A stretch of 64,000 nt of DNA from Mycobacterium vicinigordonae (GCF_013466425.1 NZ_CP059165.1:372001-436000), one strand, 5' to 3'; positions 37,186 through 49,757 are shown, counted from the first letter of the stretch. Notes: a model not told the origin generated them from the letters alone. Made by a program: numbers and translations.

Positions 37186-40068
37186 CTACCGTGGCTGCCT
37201 CAGTAGCGCCCGCACCAGTGGGCGCGGTCCCTCCGGCCGGAGCAGGAAGCTGGCTGGCCGGGGCCGGACCTGTAGTGGCCACCAGAACCATCGTCCAAGT
37301 GCTGCGGCGACGGCCGGTGTCATGAACGCCCGGACGACCAACGTGTCGAAGATCAGACCCATGCCGATCGTGGAGCCCAGTTGCCCGATGATGCGCAGGT
37401 CGCTCACCAACATCGACATCATGGTGAACGCGAATACCAGGCCGGCATTTGTCACGACCTTGCCGGTGCCCCCCATGGCGCGAATTATTCCGGTCTTTAT
37501 CCCTGCGGGTAACTCCTCTTTCATGCGGGATACCAACAGCAAATTGTAGTCGGAACCCACCGCCAACAAGACGATCACCGACATCGCGAGTACCACCCAA
37601 TGGATCGGCATGCCGATCAAATATTGCCAAACCAGTACCGACAAGCCGAAGGATGCGCCGAGCGACAGCAGAACGGTTCCCACAATGACCAAAGCGGCAA
37701 TAAACGCGCGCGTCATGAGCAGCATGATGACGAAGATCAGGCATAGTGCCGCAACGCCGGCGATCAAGAGATCGTATTTCGACCCGTCGACGAGGTCTTT
37801 CGTCATCGTCGCAGTACCGGTGAGATATACCGCCGCGGACTCCAACGGTGTCCCCTTGAGGGATTCCTCCGCCGCGGTTCTGATGGCATCGACGCGGGCC
37901 GTGCCGTCGGGTGAGGCGGGGTCTTCCCGCAGCGAAATAAGCATTCGCGCGGCTTTGCCGTCCGGCGACATGAATACGTCCAGGACGCGTTTGAAGTCTT
38001 TGTTCTTAAAGGCCTCCGGCGGGATGAAGAAAGAATCGTCGTCCTTTGCCGCGTCGAACGCTTTACCCATTGCCGTCGTGTTGCCGTTGTTGTTCTGGTC
38101 CATTAAACCCAGAGTTCCGGACATGGTGCTGTGCATGGCCAGCATCATGGTGCGCATACTCTGCATGGTCGCGATCATTTCCGGGAATTGGGTGAGCAGT
38201 TGCGGTAGCAGCACGTCGAGGCGATCGAGATCGGCGACGAGCAACTGCAACTTGTCGTCGATCTGGTCAACGCCGTCTATGGAATCGAAAATAGATCGCA
38301 GTGCCCAGCAGATCGGAATGTCAAAGCAATGCTTTTCCCAGTAGAAATACGCACGGATAGGTCTGAAGAAATCCTCGAAATCGGCGATCCGGTTGCGCAG
38401 CTGTTCGGTGAGGTCCTGTATGTCATGGGTATTGCCGACCATGTTGTGGGTGGTGGCGACGAGCTGTTGTAGCAGTTCGTACATGTGCTGCATGATCCCG
38501 ATGGTTTTCGTCAGCTCGTCGGCCTGCTTGAGCAGGTCGTCCATGCGGGCGCGCTGGAACACCATGCTCTGCATCTGGCCGGCCTGCGCCATGCTGAGCA
38601 TGAAGGGGATCGATGTGTGCGCGATAGGAGTGCCTTCGGGCCGGGTTATCGACTGCACCCTAGACACGCCCGGCACGGCCAAAACGCCCTTCGCCAATCG
38701 GTTCAGTACCAGGAAGTCGGCCGAATTCCGCATATCGTGGTCGGCTTCCACCAACACCATTTCGGGCGTCATCATTCGTGACTGCGGAAAATGTCGCTGC
38801 GCGGCCTCATAGCCGACTTCACCGGGAAATCCCTTGGGCAGGTAAAGCATGTCGTTGTAGCTGGGTTTGTACCCCGGCAGGGTCAACAGACCGACGAGTG
38901 CCACCGCGACCGTCGTGACAAGAATCGGCCCGGGCCACCGGACGATGGCGGTTCCGATGCGCCGCCATCCATACGATTTGACTTTGCGCTTGGGCTCGAA
39001 CAGGCGGACTCGACTTCCGGCGGCAAGAACAGCCGGAACGAGCGTGAGCGCGACCGCTACCGCGACGAGCACACCCACCGCGCAGGGTATGCCGATGGGT
39101 TGAAAGAACGGGAGCCGAGTAAAGCTCAGACAGAACAGCGCACCGGCGATGGTGGCTCCCGAGGCCAAGACAACCTTCGCCACCCCGTGGTAGGTCGTGA
39201 AGAAAGCTTGTTCCTTATCCTCGCCGGCCTGACGCGCTTCCTGGTAGCGGCCGACGAAGAAAATCCCGTAGTCCGTTCCGGCCGCGATCCCGATCGTGAC
39301 CAGCAAGTTGATCGCGTAGGTGGTCAAGCCGATGATCCCGTGATCGCCGAGCAACGCGACAATTCCCCGGGCAATCTGCAATTCGATCCCGACCAGCACC
39401 AGCAAGATGAGTACGGTGGCCACCGACCGGTAGACGAGCAGCAACGTTCCGAAGATCACCGCCAAGCTGACCAGGGTAATGAGCGCAACGGTTTTGTTGC
39501 CACTGCCGCTCATGTCCGAAACGATTGCCGCCGGGCCGGTGACATACGCTTTGACACCCGCTGGTTCCGGAGTCTTCGCGACGATGCTGCGGATCACCTC
39601 AACCGACGCGTTTGCCTCGGTTGACCCAGGCCTGCCGGCGAGGTTCAGCTGCACATAGACCGCTTTGCCGTCCGGGCTTTGCGCGGCCGCCGCCGTCAGT
39701 GGATCACCCCAGAAATTCTGGATGTGCTTCACATGCGGGTTTGACTCGAATTGATGAATCAGTTGGTCGTAATACCGATGAGCGTCGTCGCCGAGGGAGT
39801 GCTGGCCCTCCAAAACGACCATCGCCACGCTGTCGGAAGTGGATTCGTGGAAAGCCGCGCTCATGCGCTTGATGGCTTTGAACGAAGGAGCATCCTCCGG
39901 GCTCAGCGATACAGAATGCTCCTGCTCGACCTTTTCTAGCGGGGGAACACCGATGGAGACGATGACAGCTATGCCCAGCCAGGCCAGGATGATGGGCACC
40001 GCAAATCGGTGAATCGTTCGGGCCGCGAAGGGGCGGGACCGTTGGTCGTCCATCTGACCCCCACTCAT
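37186..40068 (-). CDS. MmpL family RND lipid transporter (first copy)
   Basis: A 960-residue MmpL paralogue of the following gene. Asp-Tyr pairs are in [19 protein letters not shown] and [17 protein letters not shown] cysteine-containing loop ([15 protein letters not shown]) in the second periplasmic domain is shared with the tandem copy. Its start overlaps the mmpS stop by four bases (ATGA), so MmpS and MmpL are made together, as in known mmpS4-mmpL4 operons. It ends abruptly ([14 protein letters not shown]), 14 or so residues shorter than its sister's C-terminal tail. It is expected to export the lipid made by the adjacent PKS and PapA genes. Confidence 0.92.
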   Translation of the reverse strand: MSGGQMDDQRSRPFAARTIHRFAVPIILAWLGIAVIVSIGVPPLEKVEQEHSVSLSPEDAPSFKAIKRMSAAFHESTSDSVAMVVLEGQHSLGDDAHRYYDQLIHQFESNPHVKHIQNFWGDPLTAAAAQSPDGKAVYVQLNLAGRPGSTEANASVEVIRSIVAKTPEPAGVKAYVTGPAAIVSDMSGSGNKTVALITLVSLAVIFGTLLLVYRSVATVLILLVLVGIELQIARGIVALLGDHGIIGLTTYAINLLVTIGIAAGTDYGIFFVGRYQEARQAGEDKEQAFFTTYHGVAKVVLASGATIAGALFCLSFTRLPFFQPIGIPCAVGVLVAVAVALTLVPAVLAAGSRVRLFEPKRKVKSYGWRRIGTAIVRWPGPILVTTVAVALVGLLTLPGYKPSYNDMLYLPKGFPGEVGYEAAQRHFPQSRMMTPEMVLVEADHDMRNSADFLVLNRLAKGVLAVPGVSRVQSITRPEGTPIAHTSIPFMLSMAQAGQMQSMVFQRARMDDLLKQADELTKTIGIMQHMYELLQQLVATTHNMVGNTHDIQDLTEQLRNRIADFEDFFRPIRAYFYWEKHCFDIPICWALRSIFDSIDGVDQIDDKLQLLVADLDRLDVLLPQLLTQFPEMIATMQSMRTMMLAMHSTMSGTLGLMDQNNNGNTTAMGKAFDAAKDDDSFFIPPEAFKNKDFKRVLDVFMSPDGKAARMLISLREDPASPDGTARVDAIRTAAEESLKGTPLESAAVYLTGTATMTKDLVDGSKYDLLIAGVAALCLIFVIMLLMTRAFIAALVIVGTVLLSLGASFGLSVLVWQYLIGMPIHWVVLAMSVIVLLAVGSDYNLLLVSRMKEELPAGIKTGIIRAMGGTGKVVTNAGLVFAFTMMSMLVSDLRIIGQLGSTIGMGLIFDTLVVRAFMTPAVAAALGRWFWWPLQVRPRPASFLLRPEGPRPLVRALLRQPR

Positions 40069-40493
40069 GCTGACTTCAGCTGACAGAAGGTGAAAGCCTC
40101 GACCTCATGCGTCGTCTTCTCCGCTTTGACCACACCGTCCACCAGGATGCGGCAGCCGATGCTGTCGGTGTTGCCCTGCGCTATAACACTCCCGGCGGAC
40201 GTGGTCTGGGTGATGGGGAAATCCAGGGTCCACGGTAACGGCACCGCTTTGGCGTGCTGCGGATCGCCATTGCCGTCGAAGTAGCTGATCTCGGCCACAG
40301 TTCCGGGTGGTCCGAAGACTTCGTACGTAATGTGCTTGGGGTTGTACGGTTTCGCATCGTCGATTCGGGTGTCGGCGTACGTAACTCGCTTTTCATTGCC
40401 GAATACGCGGTGGAGTCGCAAGACGGTGGCTCCGCCGGCGGTGAGGACAATCAGTATGACGATCGGAATCCATATCCGCCTCAATACTCTCAA
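40065..40493 (-). CDS. MmpS family membrane-anchored accessory protein
   Basis: A 142-residue MmpS: a short cytoplasmic start, one transmembrane helix ([19 protein letters not shown]), and a periplasmic beta domain with the conserved [24 protein letters not shown] and two cysteines (IGCRIL and FTFCQL) likely forming a disulfide. It assists MmpL-dependent lipid export. The only in-frame start near the helix is TTG 40493, with a GAAGGGG ribosome-binding site upstream. The stop overlaps the mmpL start. The 275 bases upstream to papA hold no gene and probably a promoter. Confidence 0.92.
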   Translation of the reverse strand: MRVLRRIWIPIVILIVLTAGGATVLRLHRVFGNEKRVTYADTRIDDAKPYNPKHITYEVFGPPGTVAEISYFDGNGDPQHAKAVPLPWTLDFPITQTTSAGSVIAQGNTDSIGCRILVDGVVKAEKTTHEVEAFTFCQLKSA

Positions 40494-40768
40494 AATCCCG
40501 AAACCCCTTCGCCCGCGTCAAACCCGCGTCGCATAACCCCGTCGAAGCATGCAACGACATATCATCCGCGACCCGCAGTTTGGCAACGCATCGTATGCGA
40601 CAGCGACCGCACACGATGTGCGGCGATCAACTCAAGCGACTCCATGGGCACGCGACCGACCTTGATGAGTAAACCATCTCTCGTCTGGTTCGTGGTGACC
40701 GCTACCCAAGATGATTTCTTACCGTGGCTTTTCGCTGATCCGGCATTGTACGAAGTCGGCTGGATAAG

Positions 40769-42193
40769 CTAATCGATCACGCCAGTCAGACCGAACTCCG
40801 CGATTGTTTCCGCAGCAAGTTCGCGCAATGCGGCCTTGGTGTTCTTAGCTCCCGGTTGGTAGGCGCCGACGCTGATAAAGATCTTGCCGTTGATGCGCCC
40901 GGAAAGAACGATCATCCGCCCGCCGATTTGATCAAGGAACTGCCGTGATTCGTGCTGGCCGGTCCCGCGTGCGTTTTCAAACTCGGCGACGGTGCCGTCC
41001 GGGCAGCCGATTATCGACGGGAGATCGCCGAGATAAGAACAAAACACCGGCTGATCGGGGTCTGCGGGCATCCTCGCCACGAGTCGCTTCAGGCTCCGCT
41101 TCGGGGCGAAGGAAGATAACCACAACATTGCCTTTGCAGGATCCGGCGTTTCCTTCAACGCTTTCAGCGTCTGCTTTATCGCTGCCCGGACTTCCCGCAG
41201 GTTCGTTGTCAACGCTGCCGGATCGACGCTGACACGTGCGTACGAGAGCGCCATCGCACGGGTGTCGTCTTCGGTCCGGTCGCTGATCGGAACCTGCAGG
41301 GTGACAACGCCGTCATCGGGGCGCCGACGCCCGATGCGCTCACCCAGTTTCGCGGCCAGTGCCGCGGCCAGAGTGTGACTCGCTCCGCCGAGCACCTCGG
41401 CGCGGGCGTCCCACTCGTCCAGGTCGATGTAGATCGAGATAGCCGGCACAAGCACCACGTCGTCGCCCGCGCGGCCACTGCCCGCGCCGCGGACCGCGAC
41501 AGGACGTGCGGCCGCTGGTCGCGGATTACTGCGCCGTTCACGGGCCTGTTTGCGGGCCAATTTGGCTCCCGTGGCAAGCGCCCGGGCGACCTCAGGAAGG
41601 TCCTTGGCTGTCAGCCGCGCATCTTCAACCAGCCCTCGCCATCTGGTACGAGACAACGGCGGCGGATACCCGAGATCACGTGTCTTGCCCAACGCCGCTT
41701 CGATTATCACGATGGCCAGGCCCAGACCGTCGATCAGATTATGGGACAGCACCAAGCTCACCCCGGTCGAGCCGTCGGTGAACGGCGCGACGCCGAGGTG
41801 CCACCCCGGTCCCGATTCCGGATCGACGGGCAATTGTGAGCGCTCGTCGAGCCAGTCGCTGACTTCACCACGTGGCCGGGCGCGCGCAGCGATGTCAAGG
41901 GTGGACGGAATTCGGTCTTCGACCCAGTGATGCCGGGCGAACGGCAACGCGGGGCGTTCGATACGTCGTCCCAGCAGCCCCTGACCGAGATCATGGTGGA
42001 AGCGCCGCACGGTATCGAGGTCGACTGGGTGCTCGTAGATCCAGCAGACCTGTATGACCACGCTCATGCCGGCGGCGTAATGCTCAGCCAGTAAGGCCTG
42101 GTCCGCGGGCGCGAGCCGATTATCCGGCCGTCCAGCGCGCTCGGATCTGCGGATTCTCAAGGACTCTCGCGCGCGACCTATCCGCCCTGCCAC
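40769..42193 (-). CDS. Condensation-fold acyltransferase (PapA/WS-DGAT superfamily)
   Basis: A 474-residue protein of the CoA-dependent acyltransferase fold. The catalytic HxxxDG motif is HNLIDG at residues 151-156, and the C-terminal half has the GDLPSIIGCPDG and NGKIFISVGAYQPG segments typical of mycobacterial diacyltransferases. PapA proteins transfer polyketide acyl chains from a Mas-type synthase to sugars or diols; its position 51 bases downstream of such a synthase supports this role. It starts at GTG 42193. A triacylglycerol/wax-ester synthase function is an alternative, but those usually carry two histidines (HHxxxDG). Confidence 0.85.
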   Translation of the reverse strand: MAGRIGRARESLRIRRSERAGRPDNRLAPADQALLAEHYAAGMSVVIQVCWIYEHPVDLDTVRRFHHDLGQGLLGRRIERPALPFARHHWVEDRIPSTLDIAARARPRGEVSDWLDERSQLPVDPESGPGWHLGVAPFTDGSTGVSLVLSHNLIDGLGLAIVIIEAALGKTRDLGYPPPLSRTRWRGLVEDARLTAKDLPEVARALATGAKLARKQARERRSNPRPAAARPVAVRGAGSGRAGDDVVLVPAISIYIDLDEWDARAEVLGGASHTLAAALAAKLGERIGRRRPDDGVVTLQVPISDRTEDDTRAMALSYARVSVDPAALTTNLREVRAAIKQTLKALKETPDPAKAMLWLSSFAPKRSLKRLVARMPADPDQPVFCSYLGDLPSIIGCPDGTVAEFENARGTGQHESRQFLDQIGGRMIVLSGRINGKIFISVGAYQPGAKNTKAALRELAAETIAEFGLTGVID

Positions 42194-42244
42194 TTAATTA
42201 GCCTCCTCGGCGCTTGTTGCTTGTGATGGGTTCACCCCGGCGTG

Positions 42245-45200
42245 TCATGACGGTGCCGGGGTTTGATCAGCGGCCAGCACATCAGCCAGATGCCGCGCTA
42301 ACATCCGCGCGGTGTTGTGGGTGGCGATGGCCTTGGGAGTGATGCGTATTCCGGTTTCTGCTTCGATGCGACTGCGTAGTTCGAGGTTTCCGAGCGAATC
42401 GAGTCCGTGATCCGGGAATGCGTGGTCGGGATCGATACTGCGGCGCAGGATGACGCTGGCCTGTTCGCTCACCAGGCGTCGAAGCCGTGCCGGCCACTCA
42501 TCTCGGGCCAGCGCAAGCAACTCGGCACGCACCGCGCTGGTGTTGTGCCGCTGTGATCCGCCAGCCGCCTCGAACGCCTCGGCGAACGGACTGCGCGCGA
42601 CGAGGGAGTCGAAGATCGGTGTTCCCGCCGTGTGGATGTAGCCGGTGTAGGCGCGGTCGTACCGCAGCAGGGTCTCGAAGGTGTACGCACCCTCCTCGGG
42701 GGCGATCATCGTGGTGCGGCCTTCCTCCAGCGATGCGGCGCGCCCGATCTCGGCCCACGCTCCCCACGCAATCGTGGTGGCGGGCAGGCCCTGCGACCGG
42801 CGCCAGTGGGTGAAGGCATCCAGCCAACTGTTTGCGGCTGCGTACGCCCCCTGGCCGGGAGAGCCGAGCAACGCGGCCGCCGACGAGAAGAGGCAGAACC
42901 AGTCCAGCGACTGCTCGGATTTGGCCTGCCCCAACGCCTGGTGCAGGTGCCAGGCGCCGCAGACTTTGGCCACCCAGTCTCGTTCGATGAGATCGTCCGT
43001 CATCGTGCTGAGGGTGGCGTCCTCCACCACCGCCGCAGCGTGCAGAACCCCGCGCACCGGCAGTCCGGTGGCGGTCGCGGCGGCAATCACACTCACGGCG
43101 GTCGCGGCCTCAGCGATGTCGCCACACTCCACATGGACCTGTGCCCCGGTTTCCGCACGGATCTTCGCAATAGCCTGCGCAACTTCGGGTTTGGGTTGCG
43201 AACGGCTGGTCAGGACGATCCGGCCGCATCCCGCCGCAGCCATCTTCCCGGCCAGGAACAGCCCCAATCCGCCGAGGCCGCCGGTGACGACGTATGCGCC
43301 ATCTCGCCGGAAGACTCTGGCCTGCTCCGGCGGCACCACCACCGTGCCGTGTCCGCTGTGCGCAATGTCGAGCACCAGTTTGCCGGTGTGCTCGGCCGCA
43401 CTCATCACCCGAATGGCAGTGGCCGCCTCGGTCAGCGGGTAATGCGTGCTTTCGGGTCCAGGCAATTCGCCGTCGGCCACGAGCCGGTACACGTGCCGCA
43501 ACACCTCACCCATCCGCTCGGGGTCAGTGTCGACCAGCAGGGCCATGTCGACGTAGTGGAAGGTGAGGTTGCGACGGAATGGGTACAGCCCCAGGCGAGT
43601 GTTGCCGTAAACGTCGCGCTTGCCGATCTCCACGAAGCGTCCGTTGCAGGACAGCAGCTCCAATCCGGCGCGTTGCGCCGCACCGGTGAGCGAGTTGAGC
43701 ACGATGTCGACACCGCCGCCGTTGGTGTCTTTGCGGATCTGTTCGGCGAACTCGGTGCTGCGGGAGTCGTACACATATTTGATTCCCATGTCGCGCAGCA
43801 ATCCTCGGCGCACCGCGCTGCCCGCCGTGGCGAAGATCTGTGCCCCCGCGGCTCGAGCGATCGCGATCGCGGCCTGCCCGACGCCGCCGGTGGCGGAATG
43901 AATCAGGACCCGCTCGCCGGCTCTGATGCCGGCGAGGTCGTGCAGGCTGTACCAGGCGGTGGCGTGCGCGCTAGTTGTCGCGGCCGCCACTTGGTCGGTC
44001 AGCCCGTCCGGGAGTGTGACAGCGACGCGCTCGTCGCAGGTGATGTAGGTTGCCCAGCAACCGTTTTTGCACAACCCCCCCACGTGGTCGCCGACGCGGT
44101 GGGCGGTGACTCCCGGCCCGACAGCGGTCACCACTCCGGCGAAATCGATACCGAGTCCAGGAGCGCGCCCGTCGACCGTGGGGTATTGACCGAAAGCGAC
44201 GAAAACATCGGCGAAATTGATGCTGGACGCGGTGACGGCAACCTCGATCTGACCTGGGCCGGGTGGAATACGTTCGGCGGCAACGATTTCGAGTGTCGCC
44301 AGGTCACCAGGCGAGCGAATCACCATGCGCATGCCGTCGCACGCGTGGTCCACCAGGGCGGTCCGCCGCTCGTTCGGGCGCAGCGGCGCGCGTCGCAGTC
44401 GGGCGACGTACCACTGGTCGCCCCGCCAGGCTGTTTCGTCCTCTGCCGAACCGGAGAGCAGTTCGAGGGCCAGCTTTTCGGGGTCGCAGTCCTCACTCAC
44501 ATCGATCTGGGTGGGGCGCAGTTCGGGATGTTCGGTGCCTGCGACCCGCAACAGACCACGCAGTCCCGCCTGGTCCAGGTTGCCGCGGTCAGTGGCCGAA
44601 ACGGCCTGGGCCGCGCGGGTCAGCACGTAGAGCCGCGGCGGCTCCCCCGGCAATTCGGTCAACTCGCGGATGATCCGCGCCAAGTGCGCGACATGCTCGC
44701 GCGCCCGCGTCAAACCTGCTGCGTCAGGATGGTCACACGGGGGCGGGAACACGACCACCAAGCCTCTGGCTGCGCTCACCCGGCTTCCGAGCTCCCCCGC
44801 GACGCGACTGCGCTGCTCCACGTATTCCGGCCAGGCTAGCTTATCGCTCTGTGCGCCAAGGGCTTTCAGTGACTCGGCTAGCCGGGTTGAAAGCAGGTCC
44901 TCGGTATCGGAAGGGCAGATCAACAGCCATCTGCCGGGGTGGGCATCGGCGCAGACAGGTGATTGCGCCGGCTGCCATTCCACCGAGAGGAGACGTTCGT
45001 TGAGAGCACGCTCGAGTTCGCTTTCCGCAACGGCACTGCTGCCCAATCGCAACCCGCGCATGATCAGCACGGGCGCCCCGGACTCGTCGAGCACATCGAG
45101 GTCGGCCTCAATGCCAGAGGCATCCCGGCGCGTCAGCCGAGCCAAGCAGTACCGCGGCTGGCTGCTCGGGTCGCAGATGCGTAGCCGTCGGACACTGAGA

Positions 45201-48200
45201 GGCAACAGCAGATCGTCACCGCCATGGTTGACGGCAGGGTGTGCGGCGACGGACTGCAAACAGACGTCGAGCAACGCCGGGTGGATGCGGTAGGCGGCCC
45301 GCTGCGCACGAATCGGTCCAGGCAGCGCGATCTCGGCCAGCACGGTGGACGCGTCGTCGGCGGTGTGCGCTGCGATCAGACCGGCGAAGGCCAGACCCAG
45401 CTGAACTCCACGCGCGCTGAACCGCTCTCGAAGTTCTGCCCCGTCGATGCGGGTCGGATGTGCGGCGAAGAGGGCGGCCGTGTCCTGCAGTTGCGGCGGT
45501 GGATCGTCGTCGGCGACGTGCAGGCGGGCGACGGCACGACGCGTGCGCTCGCCTTGATGATCGGTCATCACCTCGAAGTCGACGGCACCGCTTGCGTCAA
45601 TCGAGGCAACGGCGCTGAGGGGGGTTTGCTCGTCCAGTAGCAGCATCTGCTCGAAGCGAATATCGCGGACTTCGGATTTCTCTCCGAGCACAGCGCACGC
45701 GGCCGCCAGCGCCATCTCGCAGTAGGCAGCTCCGGGGAGAGTGGGCACGGCATGCACCTGATGGTCGCCCAACCAAGGCAGAGTCGCGGTGCCGACTTCA
45801 CCCTGCCAAGCGTGGCGCTCGGGGTCCTCGGGCAGGCGGACATGTTCACCCAGCAGCGGGTGCACGACGACGGTCCGCCTACCGAGCGCCTGCTGGTTGG
45901 GGCCGGCCGGGCGAACCCGATGCCGACGATGGGTCCAACTGGGCAGTGGCGCTTCGACCAGCTGTCCCGCCGGGTACAGCGTCGCGAAATCCACCGCGGC
46001 CCCGGCGCAGAACAGATTCGCGAGGAACTCGTGCAGTCCGTGCGGCAGCTGCTGGTCACGCCACAGGGAGGCAATTGCCTGGGCCTCGACGCCCGCGGCC
46101 TGGGCGGTCTGTTCGACCGCGCGGGTCAACAGCGGATGAGGGGAGAGTTCGGCAAAGACACGATGGCCGTCCTCCAGCGCGGCCTGGACCGCGTCGGCGA
46201 ACCGGACCGGTTTGCGCAGGTTGTCCACCCAGTAGCGGCCATCCAGACGCGGTCGCCCCCGAGCGTCGTCCAGGGTCGCCGAGTAGAACGGTATCGAGGC
46301 CGGCTGCGGGGTGAGTTCGGCCAGCACTTCGGCCAACTCGGCCAGGATGGGCTCAACCTGGGGAGAATGCGACGCTACGTCGACCGCCACCTCGCGGGCC
46401 ATGACGTCGCGCCTCTCCCACATGTCAATCAGGTCGTGAACCGACGTGGCGCTACCGCCGATGACTGTCGAATCGGGGGAGGCGATTACCGACACCACCA
46501 CGTCCGAAAGGTTGCGGGTGGTCAGTTCCGCGTCCACGCGCTGCGCGGACAGTTCCACCGACGCCATCGCCCCCGAACCGGCGATGGTGCTCAACAACCG
46601 TGAGCGGCGGCAGACCACGCGTACGCCGTCTTCGAGGGACAGCGCACCCGCGACGACCGCTGCCGCGACTTCACCGAGGGAGTGCCCGATCACGGCTGCA
46701 GGCACGACCCCGTGGGAGCGCATAGCTGCGGCCAGCGCCACCTGCAGGGTGAACAGGGTCGGCTGGACTCGGTCGATTCCGGTGACTGTCGTCGGCGCCG
46801 ACATCGCCTCGGTCACCGAGAAGGCCGACTCTTCGGCGATCAACGGTTCCGCCGCGGCCACGGTTGCGGCGAATACTGGTTCGGCAGCCAGCAATTCCGC
46901 GCCCATCGCAGCCCACTGCGAACCCTGCCCGGAAAACACCCAGACGGGTCCCCGGTCGTCCTGACCCACCGCAGCTGGGTGCGGCAGGTCCGTCTCGGCG
47001 ACTTCGAGCAAGCGCTCGGTGAGCTCCTTCGCGGTCGCGGCGACTACCGCCGCACGCACCGGACGGTGCCCGCGTCGGCGCGCCAGGGTGTAGGCGAGAT
47101 CGGATGGCACCAGCTGATCCGCGCAACCGCGCACCCACTCCGCGAGGCGGCCCGCAGTGCGGCGCAACTCTTGGGGCGAGGTGGCGGACAGCGCGAACAG
47201 CGAAGGACCCCCGTGCCCAGCCGATTGGCGGTGCCGGTGCGCGCTGTCCGGGGCTTGTTCGAGTACCGCGTGCACGTTCGTTCCGCTCAGGCCGTATGAC
47301 GACACCGCGGCGCGCCGCCGTTGTTGACCGGGACGCGTCGGCCACGGGGTGGCCTCCGTCGGCACGAACAGCCCCGTCTCGATCTCGGCGAGTTTGTCGG
47401 GAAAGCGGGTGAAGTGCAGCGACGGTGGAACGACACCGTGCTGCAGCGCGAGAGTTGCTTTGATCAGTCCCAGGGTGCCGGCCGCAGCCTCGGTGTGGCC
47501 GAAGTTGCTCTTGGCCGACCCCAGCGCACACGGCTCGCCGTTTAAGCCGTATACCTGGGCGAGGCTGCCGAATTCGATCGGGTCGCCGACGCGGGTGCCG
47601 GTGCCGTGCGCCTCCACCATGCCGACTGTCGCGCCGTCCACGCCCGCGGCCGCCAGCGCTGCCCGGTACGCGCTGGCCTGGGCGTCCAACGATGGTCGCG
47701 AGATGGTCTTGGTGCGGCCATCGTGGTTGGCGGCGGTCCCGCGCACCACCGCAAGGATGCGGTCGCCATCTCGCACGGCGTCCGGAAGGCGTTTGAGCAA
47801 GACCACGGCACAACCCTCGGATCGCACGAAGCCGTCCGCCGCGGCGTCGAATGAGTGGCAGTGGCCGGTCCGGGAGTACATGCCCAGCGCAGACCCGGCC
47901 GCATTCATGATCCCGGACAGCAGGGTGTTCACGCCGCCGGCCAGGGCCAGGTCGCTCTCGCCCTCGTGCAGGCTGCGACAGGCCAGGTGCAGGGTAAGCA
48001 AACCGGTCGAACACGCGGTGTCCAGCGTCATTGCCGGACCGTGCACGCCCAACCAGTACGCAATGCGCCCGGAGGCCATGCTGGCCGTGTTGCCGGGGTA
48101 TGCGTAGGCTTCGTGGATGAGGCCGGCCTCATAGGTCAGCACGACGTGGTCGTCGTGGACGATTCCCATGAAAACGCCGGTCTTGGACCCGAACAGCGAA

Positions 48201-48544
48201 CGCGGATCCACGCCGGCGTGCTCGATGGCCTCCCAGGAGGTCTCCATCAGCAACCGGTGATTCGGGTCCATGAAAGTCGCCTCCTGCGTTCGGAGGCCGA
48301 AAAACGGAGCGTCGAAACCCCAAATATCGTCGAGGAATCCGCCGTACCGCGTCACCGACTTACCCGGCACGCCCGGCTCGGGATCGTAGAATTCGTCGAC
48401 ATCCCAATGGTCGGCCGGAATTTCGGTGATCAAGTCTTCGCCGCGCACCAGCGCGTCCCACAACTTATCCGGCGAATCGATGCCACCCGGGAGCCGGCAA
48501 CCCATCCCTATCAATGCAACTGGAGTCACGGTTGCTTCGCTCAT
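42245..48544 (-). CDS. Mas-type iterative polyketide synthase (KS-AT-DH-ER-KR-ACP)
   Basis: A 2099-residue complete reducing synthase. KS: Cys178 in DTACSTGLL, His313 (EAHGTGT) and His350 ([10 protein letters not shown]). AT: GQGSQW near 540, Ser622 in GHSLGE, and the specificity segment VASHSPQ near 723, closer to the methylmalonyl than the malonyl type. [23 protein letters not shown] near 910-930. [50 protein letters not shown] near the C-terminus. Length and order equal mycocerosic-acid synthase, Pks2 and Pks5, which make methyl-branched fatty acyl chains by repeated elongation of a primer with methylmalonyl-CoA. No FadD acyl-AMP ligase is adjacent, which is unusual. Confidence 0.95.
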   Translation of the reverse strand: MSEATVTPVALIGMGCRLPGGIDSPDKLWDALVRGEDLITEIPADHWDVDEFYDPEPGVPGKSVTRYGGFLDDIWGFDAPFFGLRTQEATFMDPNHRLLMETSWEAIEHAGVDPRSLFGSKTGVFMGIVHDDHVVLTYEAGLIHEAYAYPGNTASMASGRIAYWLGVHGPAMTLDTACSTGLLTLHLACRSLHEGESDLALAGGVNTLLSGIMNAAGSALGMYSRTGHCHSFDAAADGFVRSEGCAVVLLKRLPDAVRDGDRILAVVRGTAANHDGRTKTISRPSLDAQASAYRAALAAAGVDGATVGMVEAHGTGTRVGDPIEFGSLAQVYGLNGEPCALGSAKSNFGHTEAAAGTLGLIKATLALQHGVVPPSLHFTRFPDKLAEIETGLFVPTEATPWPTRPGQQRRRAAVSSYGLSGTNVHAVLEQAPDSAHRHRQSAGHGGPSLFALSATSPQELRRTAGRLAEWVRGCADQLVPSDLAYTLARRRGHRPVRAAVVAATAKELTERLLEVAETDLPHPAAVGQDDRGPVWVFSGQGSQWAAMGAELLAAEPVFAATVAAAEPLIAEESAFSVTEAMSAPTTVTGIDRVQPTLFTLQVALAAAMRSHGVVPAAVIGHSLGEVAAAVVAGALSLEDGVRVVCRRSRLLSTIAGSGAMASVELSAQRVDAELTTRNLSDVVVSVIASPDSTVIGGSATSVHDLIDMWERRDVMAREVAVDVASHSPQVEPILAELAEVLAELTPQPASIPFYSATLDDARGRPRLDGRYWVDNLRKPVRFADAVQAALEDGHRVFAELSPHPLLTRAVEQTAQAAGVEAQAIASLWRDQQLPHGLHEFLANLFCAGAAVDFATLYPAGQLVEAPLPSWTHRRHRVRPAGPNQQALGRRTVVVHPLLGEHVRLPEDPERHAWQGEVGTATLPWLGDHQVHAVPTLPGAAYCEMALAAACAVLGEKSEVRDIRFEQMLLLDEQTPLSAVASIDASGAVDFEVMTDHQGERTRRAVARLHVADDDPPPQLQDTAALFAAHPTRIDGAELRERFSARGVQLGLAFAGLIAAHTADDASTVLAEIALPGPIRAQRAAYRIHPALLDVCLQSVAAHPAVNHGGDDLLLPLSVRRLRICDPSSQPRYCLARLTRRDASGIEADLDVLDESGAPVLIMRGLRLGSSAVAESELERALNERLLSVEWQPAQSPVCADAHPGRWLLICPSDTEDLLSTRLAESLKALGAQSDKLAWPEYVEQRSRVAGELGSRVSAARGLVVVFPPPCDHPDAAGLTRAREHVAHLARIIRELTELPGEPPRLYVLTRAAQAVSATDRGNLDQAGLRGLLRVAGTEHPELRPTQIDVSEDCDPEKLALELLSGSAEDETAWRGDQWYVARLRRAPLRPNERRTALVDHACDGMRMVIRSPGDLATLEIVAAERIPPGPGQIEVAVTASSINFADVFVAFGQYPTVDGRAPGLGIDFAGVVTAVGPGVTAHRVGDHVGGLCKNGCWATYITCDERVAVTLPDGLTDQVAAATTSAHATAWYSLHDLAGIRAGERVLIHSATGGVGQAAIAIARAAGAQIFATAGSAVRRGLLRDMGIKYVYDSRSTEFAEQIRKDTNGGGVDIVLNSLTGAAQRAGLELLSCNGRFVEIGKRDVYGNTRLGLYPFRRNLTFHYVDMALLVDTDPERMGEVLRHVYRLVADGELPGPESTHYPLTEAATAIRVMSAAEHTGKLVLDIAHSGHGTVVVPPEQARVFRRDGAYVVTGGLGGLGLFLAGKMAAAGCGRIVLTSRSQPKPEVAQAIAKIRAETGAQVHVECGDIAEAATAVSVIAAATATGLPVRGVLHAAAVVEDATLSTMTDDLIERDWVAKVCGAWHLHQALGQAKSEQSLDWFCLFSSAAALLGSPGQGAYAAANSWLDAFTHWRRSQGLPATTIAWGAWAEIGRAASLEEGRTTMIAPEEGAYTFETLLRYDRAYTGYIHTAGTPIFDSLVARSPFAEAFEAAGGSQRHNTSAVRAELLALARDEWPARLRRLVSEQASVILRRSIDPDHAFPDHGLDSLGNLELRSRIEAETGIRITPKAIATHNTARMLARHLADVLAADQTPAPS

Positions 48545-48980
48545 TACCGACCCTTTCCGGCCGCCGCCCTACCAGATATGGGCGAATTTCGGACGATGCG
48601 GATTAATGAACGGGTCATTCCGCCGGCGTCGAATCAACTGACCAGACGGGAGCCTAACCGCTCCCGTTGAAGAATGGTAGAAGTCGGATGGGTTGCAGTG
48701 AGCGCCGCTTTATTCGTCTGCGCGGCACCCACACCGATTGTTTTCGGGTGCGATTTTGCGGTGTCGAACGCGAGGTGCCCGATGCCCCATTCGGCTTGGA
48801 TAACAACGCAACCGGACGCGATTCTATGAGGAAATCTCGAATCATTCTGAACTGCAAAGGGTTTCACTCCGGCCGGGAAGATTGAATTCAAATTCCGTCC
48901 CGAACTGTTCAAGCAACAACCGCTGCCGATACCGGAGGTGTTTAGGCTGTCCGCCGGTGCGATGATTCATCATTGCTTGC
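48545..48980. other. Divergent promoter region of the PKS and a methyltransferase
   Basis: These 436 bases separate the synthase start from a divergent methyltransferase gene. The region is clearly richer in A and T than its surroundings (for example near 48820-48900). Minus-strand frames within 48634-48912 overlap and lack support. It likely contains both promoters; no clear operator repeat was found. Confidence 0.5.
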
Positions 48981-49742
48981 ATGGACAGCAGAATCCACGA
49001 CGTCGCGAGCATGCCCCGGGGCGGACCGAACGCCTCGTGGCTGGACCGCCGGTTGCAGACTGACCGGCTGGAATATCTAGACCGCGATGACGTCGACGAC
49101 CGCAAGGACAAGGTCGTGCGCGCACTTGACCGCGCCGGCGGACGCCGGTGGATTGGGGTGCACGAGAAATGTGCCCGCTTGGCAATGCGCGAAGTCGCGG
49201 GAATTGAGTCGCCGAGGATTCTCGAGCTCGGAGCGGGGTTGGGTGGACTGTCGCGCAAGCTGCTGGAGAAACACCCCAGTGTGCAGGTGACGATCACCGA
49301 CATCGATCCCGCGTTCGTTGCCACCGTTGCCGCCGGCGATCTCGGCGCCAACCCGCGTGCCACCGTCCGGCAGATGGACGCCACTGAGATCGACGCCCAG
49401 GAGGGCGATTACGACCTCGCCGTGTTTGCGTTGTCGCTACACCACTTGCCGCCCGAACAAGCCTCCCGAGTCTTTGCGGCAGGAACCAGGGCGGCAAAGA
49501 AGTTGTTGATCGTCGACCTGCCCAGGCCACCCGCGATCTTGCACGTTGCGTTGCTGGCGCTGGCACTGCCGGGCGCGGTACTGCTGCCGTTGCAGCACGA
49601 CGGCTTCATCAGTTCGTTGCGCGCCTACAGCCCATCGGCGCTTCGCGCGCTGGCGTACCACGCAGACCCGGCGATCGAGGTGGAGTTCCGGTCCGGTCGA
49701 GGATTGGGCCCGACGGTTGCGGTCGCCAGCCGCACGCGGTGA
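48981..49742 (+). CDS. Class I SAM-dependent methyltransferase
   Basis: A 253-residue enzyme. Motif I is ILELGAGLGGLSRKLLEK, the acidic ribose-binding residue is in ITDIDPAF, and LSLHHLPPEQASRVFAAG is the conserved post-motif; near 180-200 there is a hydrophobic stretch (LHVALLALALPGAVLLPL). The pattern resembles small-molecule C- or O-methyltransferases of the UbiE type. It lies head-to-head with the PKS and tail-to-tail with the ECF transporter genes, a lone plus-strand gene. It could modify the polyketide or a sugar, but the target is unknown. Confidence 0.87.
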   Translation: MDSRIHDVASMPRGGPNASWLDRRLQTDRLEYLDRDDVDDRKDKVVRALDRAGGRRWIGVHEKCARLAMREVAGIESPRILELGAGLGGLSRKLLEKHPSVQVTITDIDPAFVATVAAGDLGANPRATVRQMDATEIDAQEGDYDLAVFALSLHHLPPEQASRVFAAGTRAAKKLLIVDLPRPPAILHVALLALALPGAVLLPLQHDGFISSLRAYSPSALRALAYHADPAIEVEFRSGRGLGPTVAVASRTR

Positions 49743-49757
49743 AGGAGCCCTGCGCTG

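Noticed and set aside
37157..37744. 195-codon frame overlapping the end of the first mmpL; considered as a sign of a frameshift at its C-terminus
   Set aside because: The main frame keeps the GPRPLVR motif to its stop, and the frame's last residues are better explained as copied mmpS sequence.
42632..44839. 735-codon plus-strand frame opposite the PKS
   Set aside because: It is antisense to intact ER, KR and ACP domains; its composition is that of a G+C-rich shadow frame.
48634..48912. Small minus-strand frames upstream of the PKS
   Set aside because: They overlap each other in an AT-rich promoter region, with no domain or ribosome-binding site.
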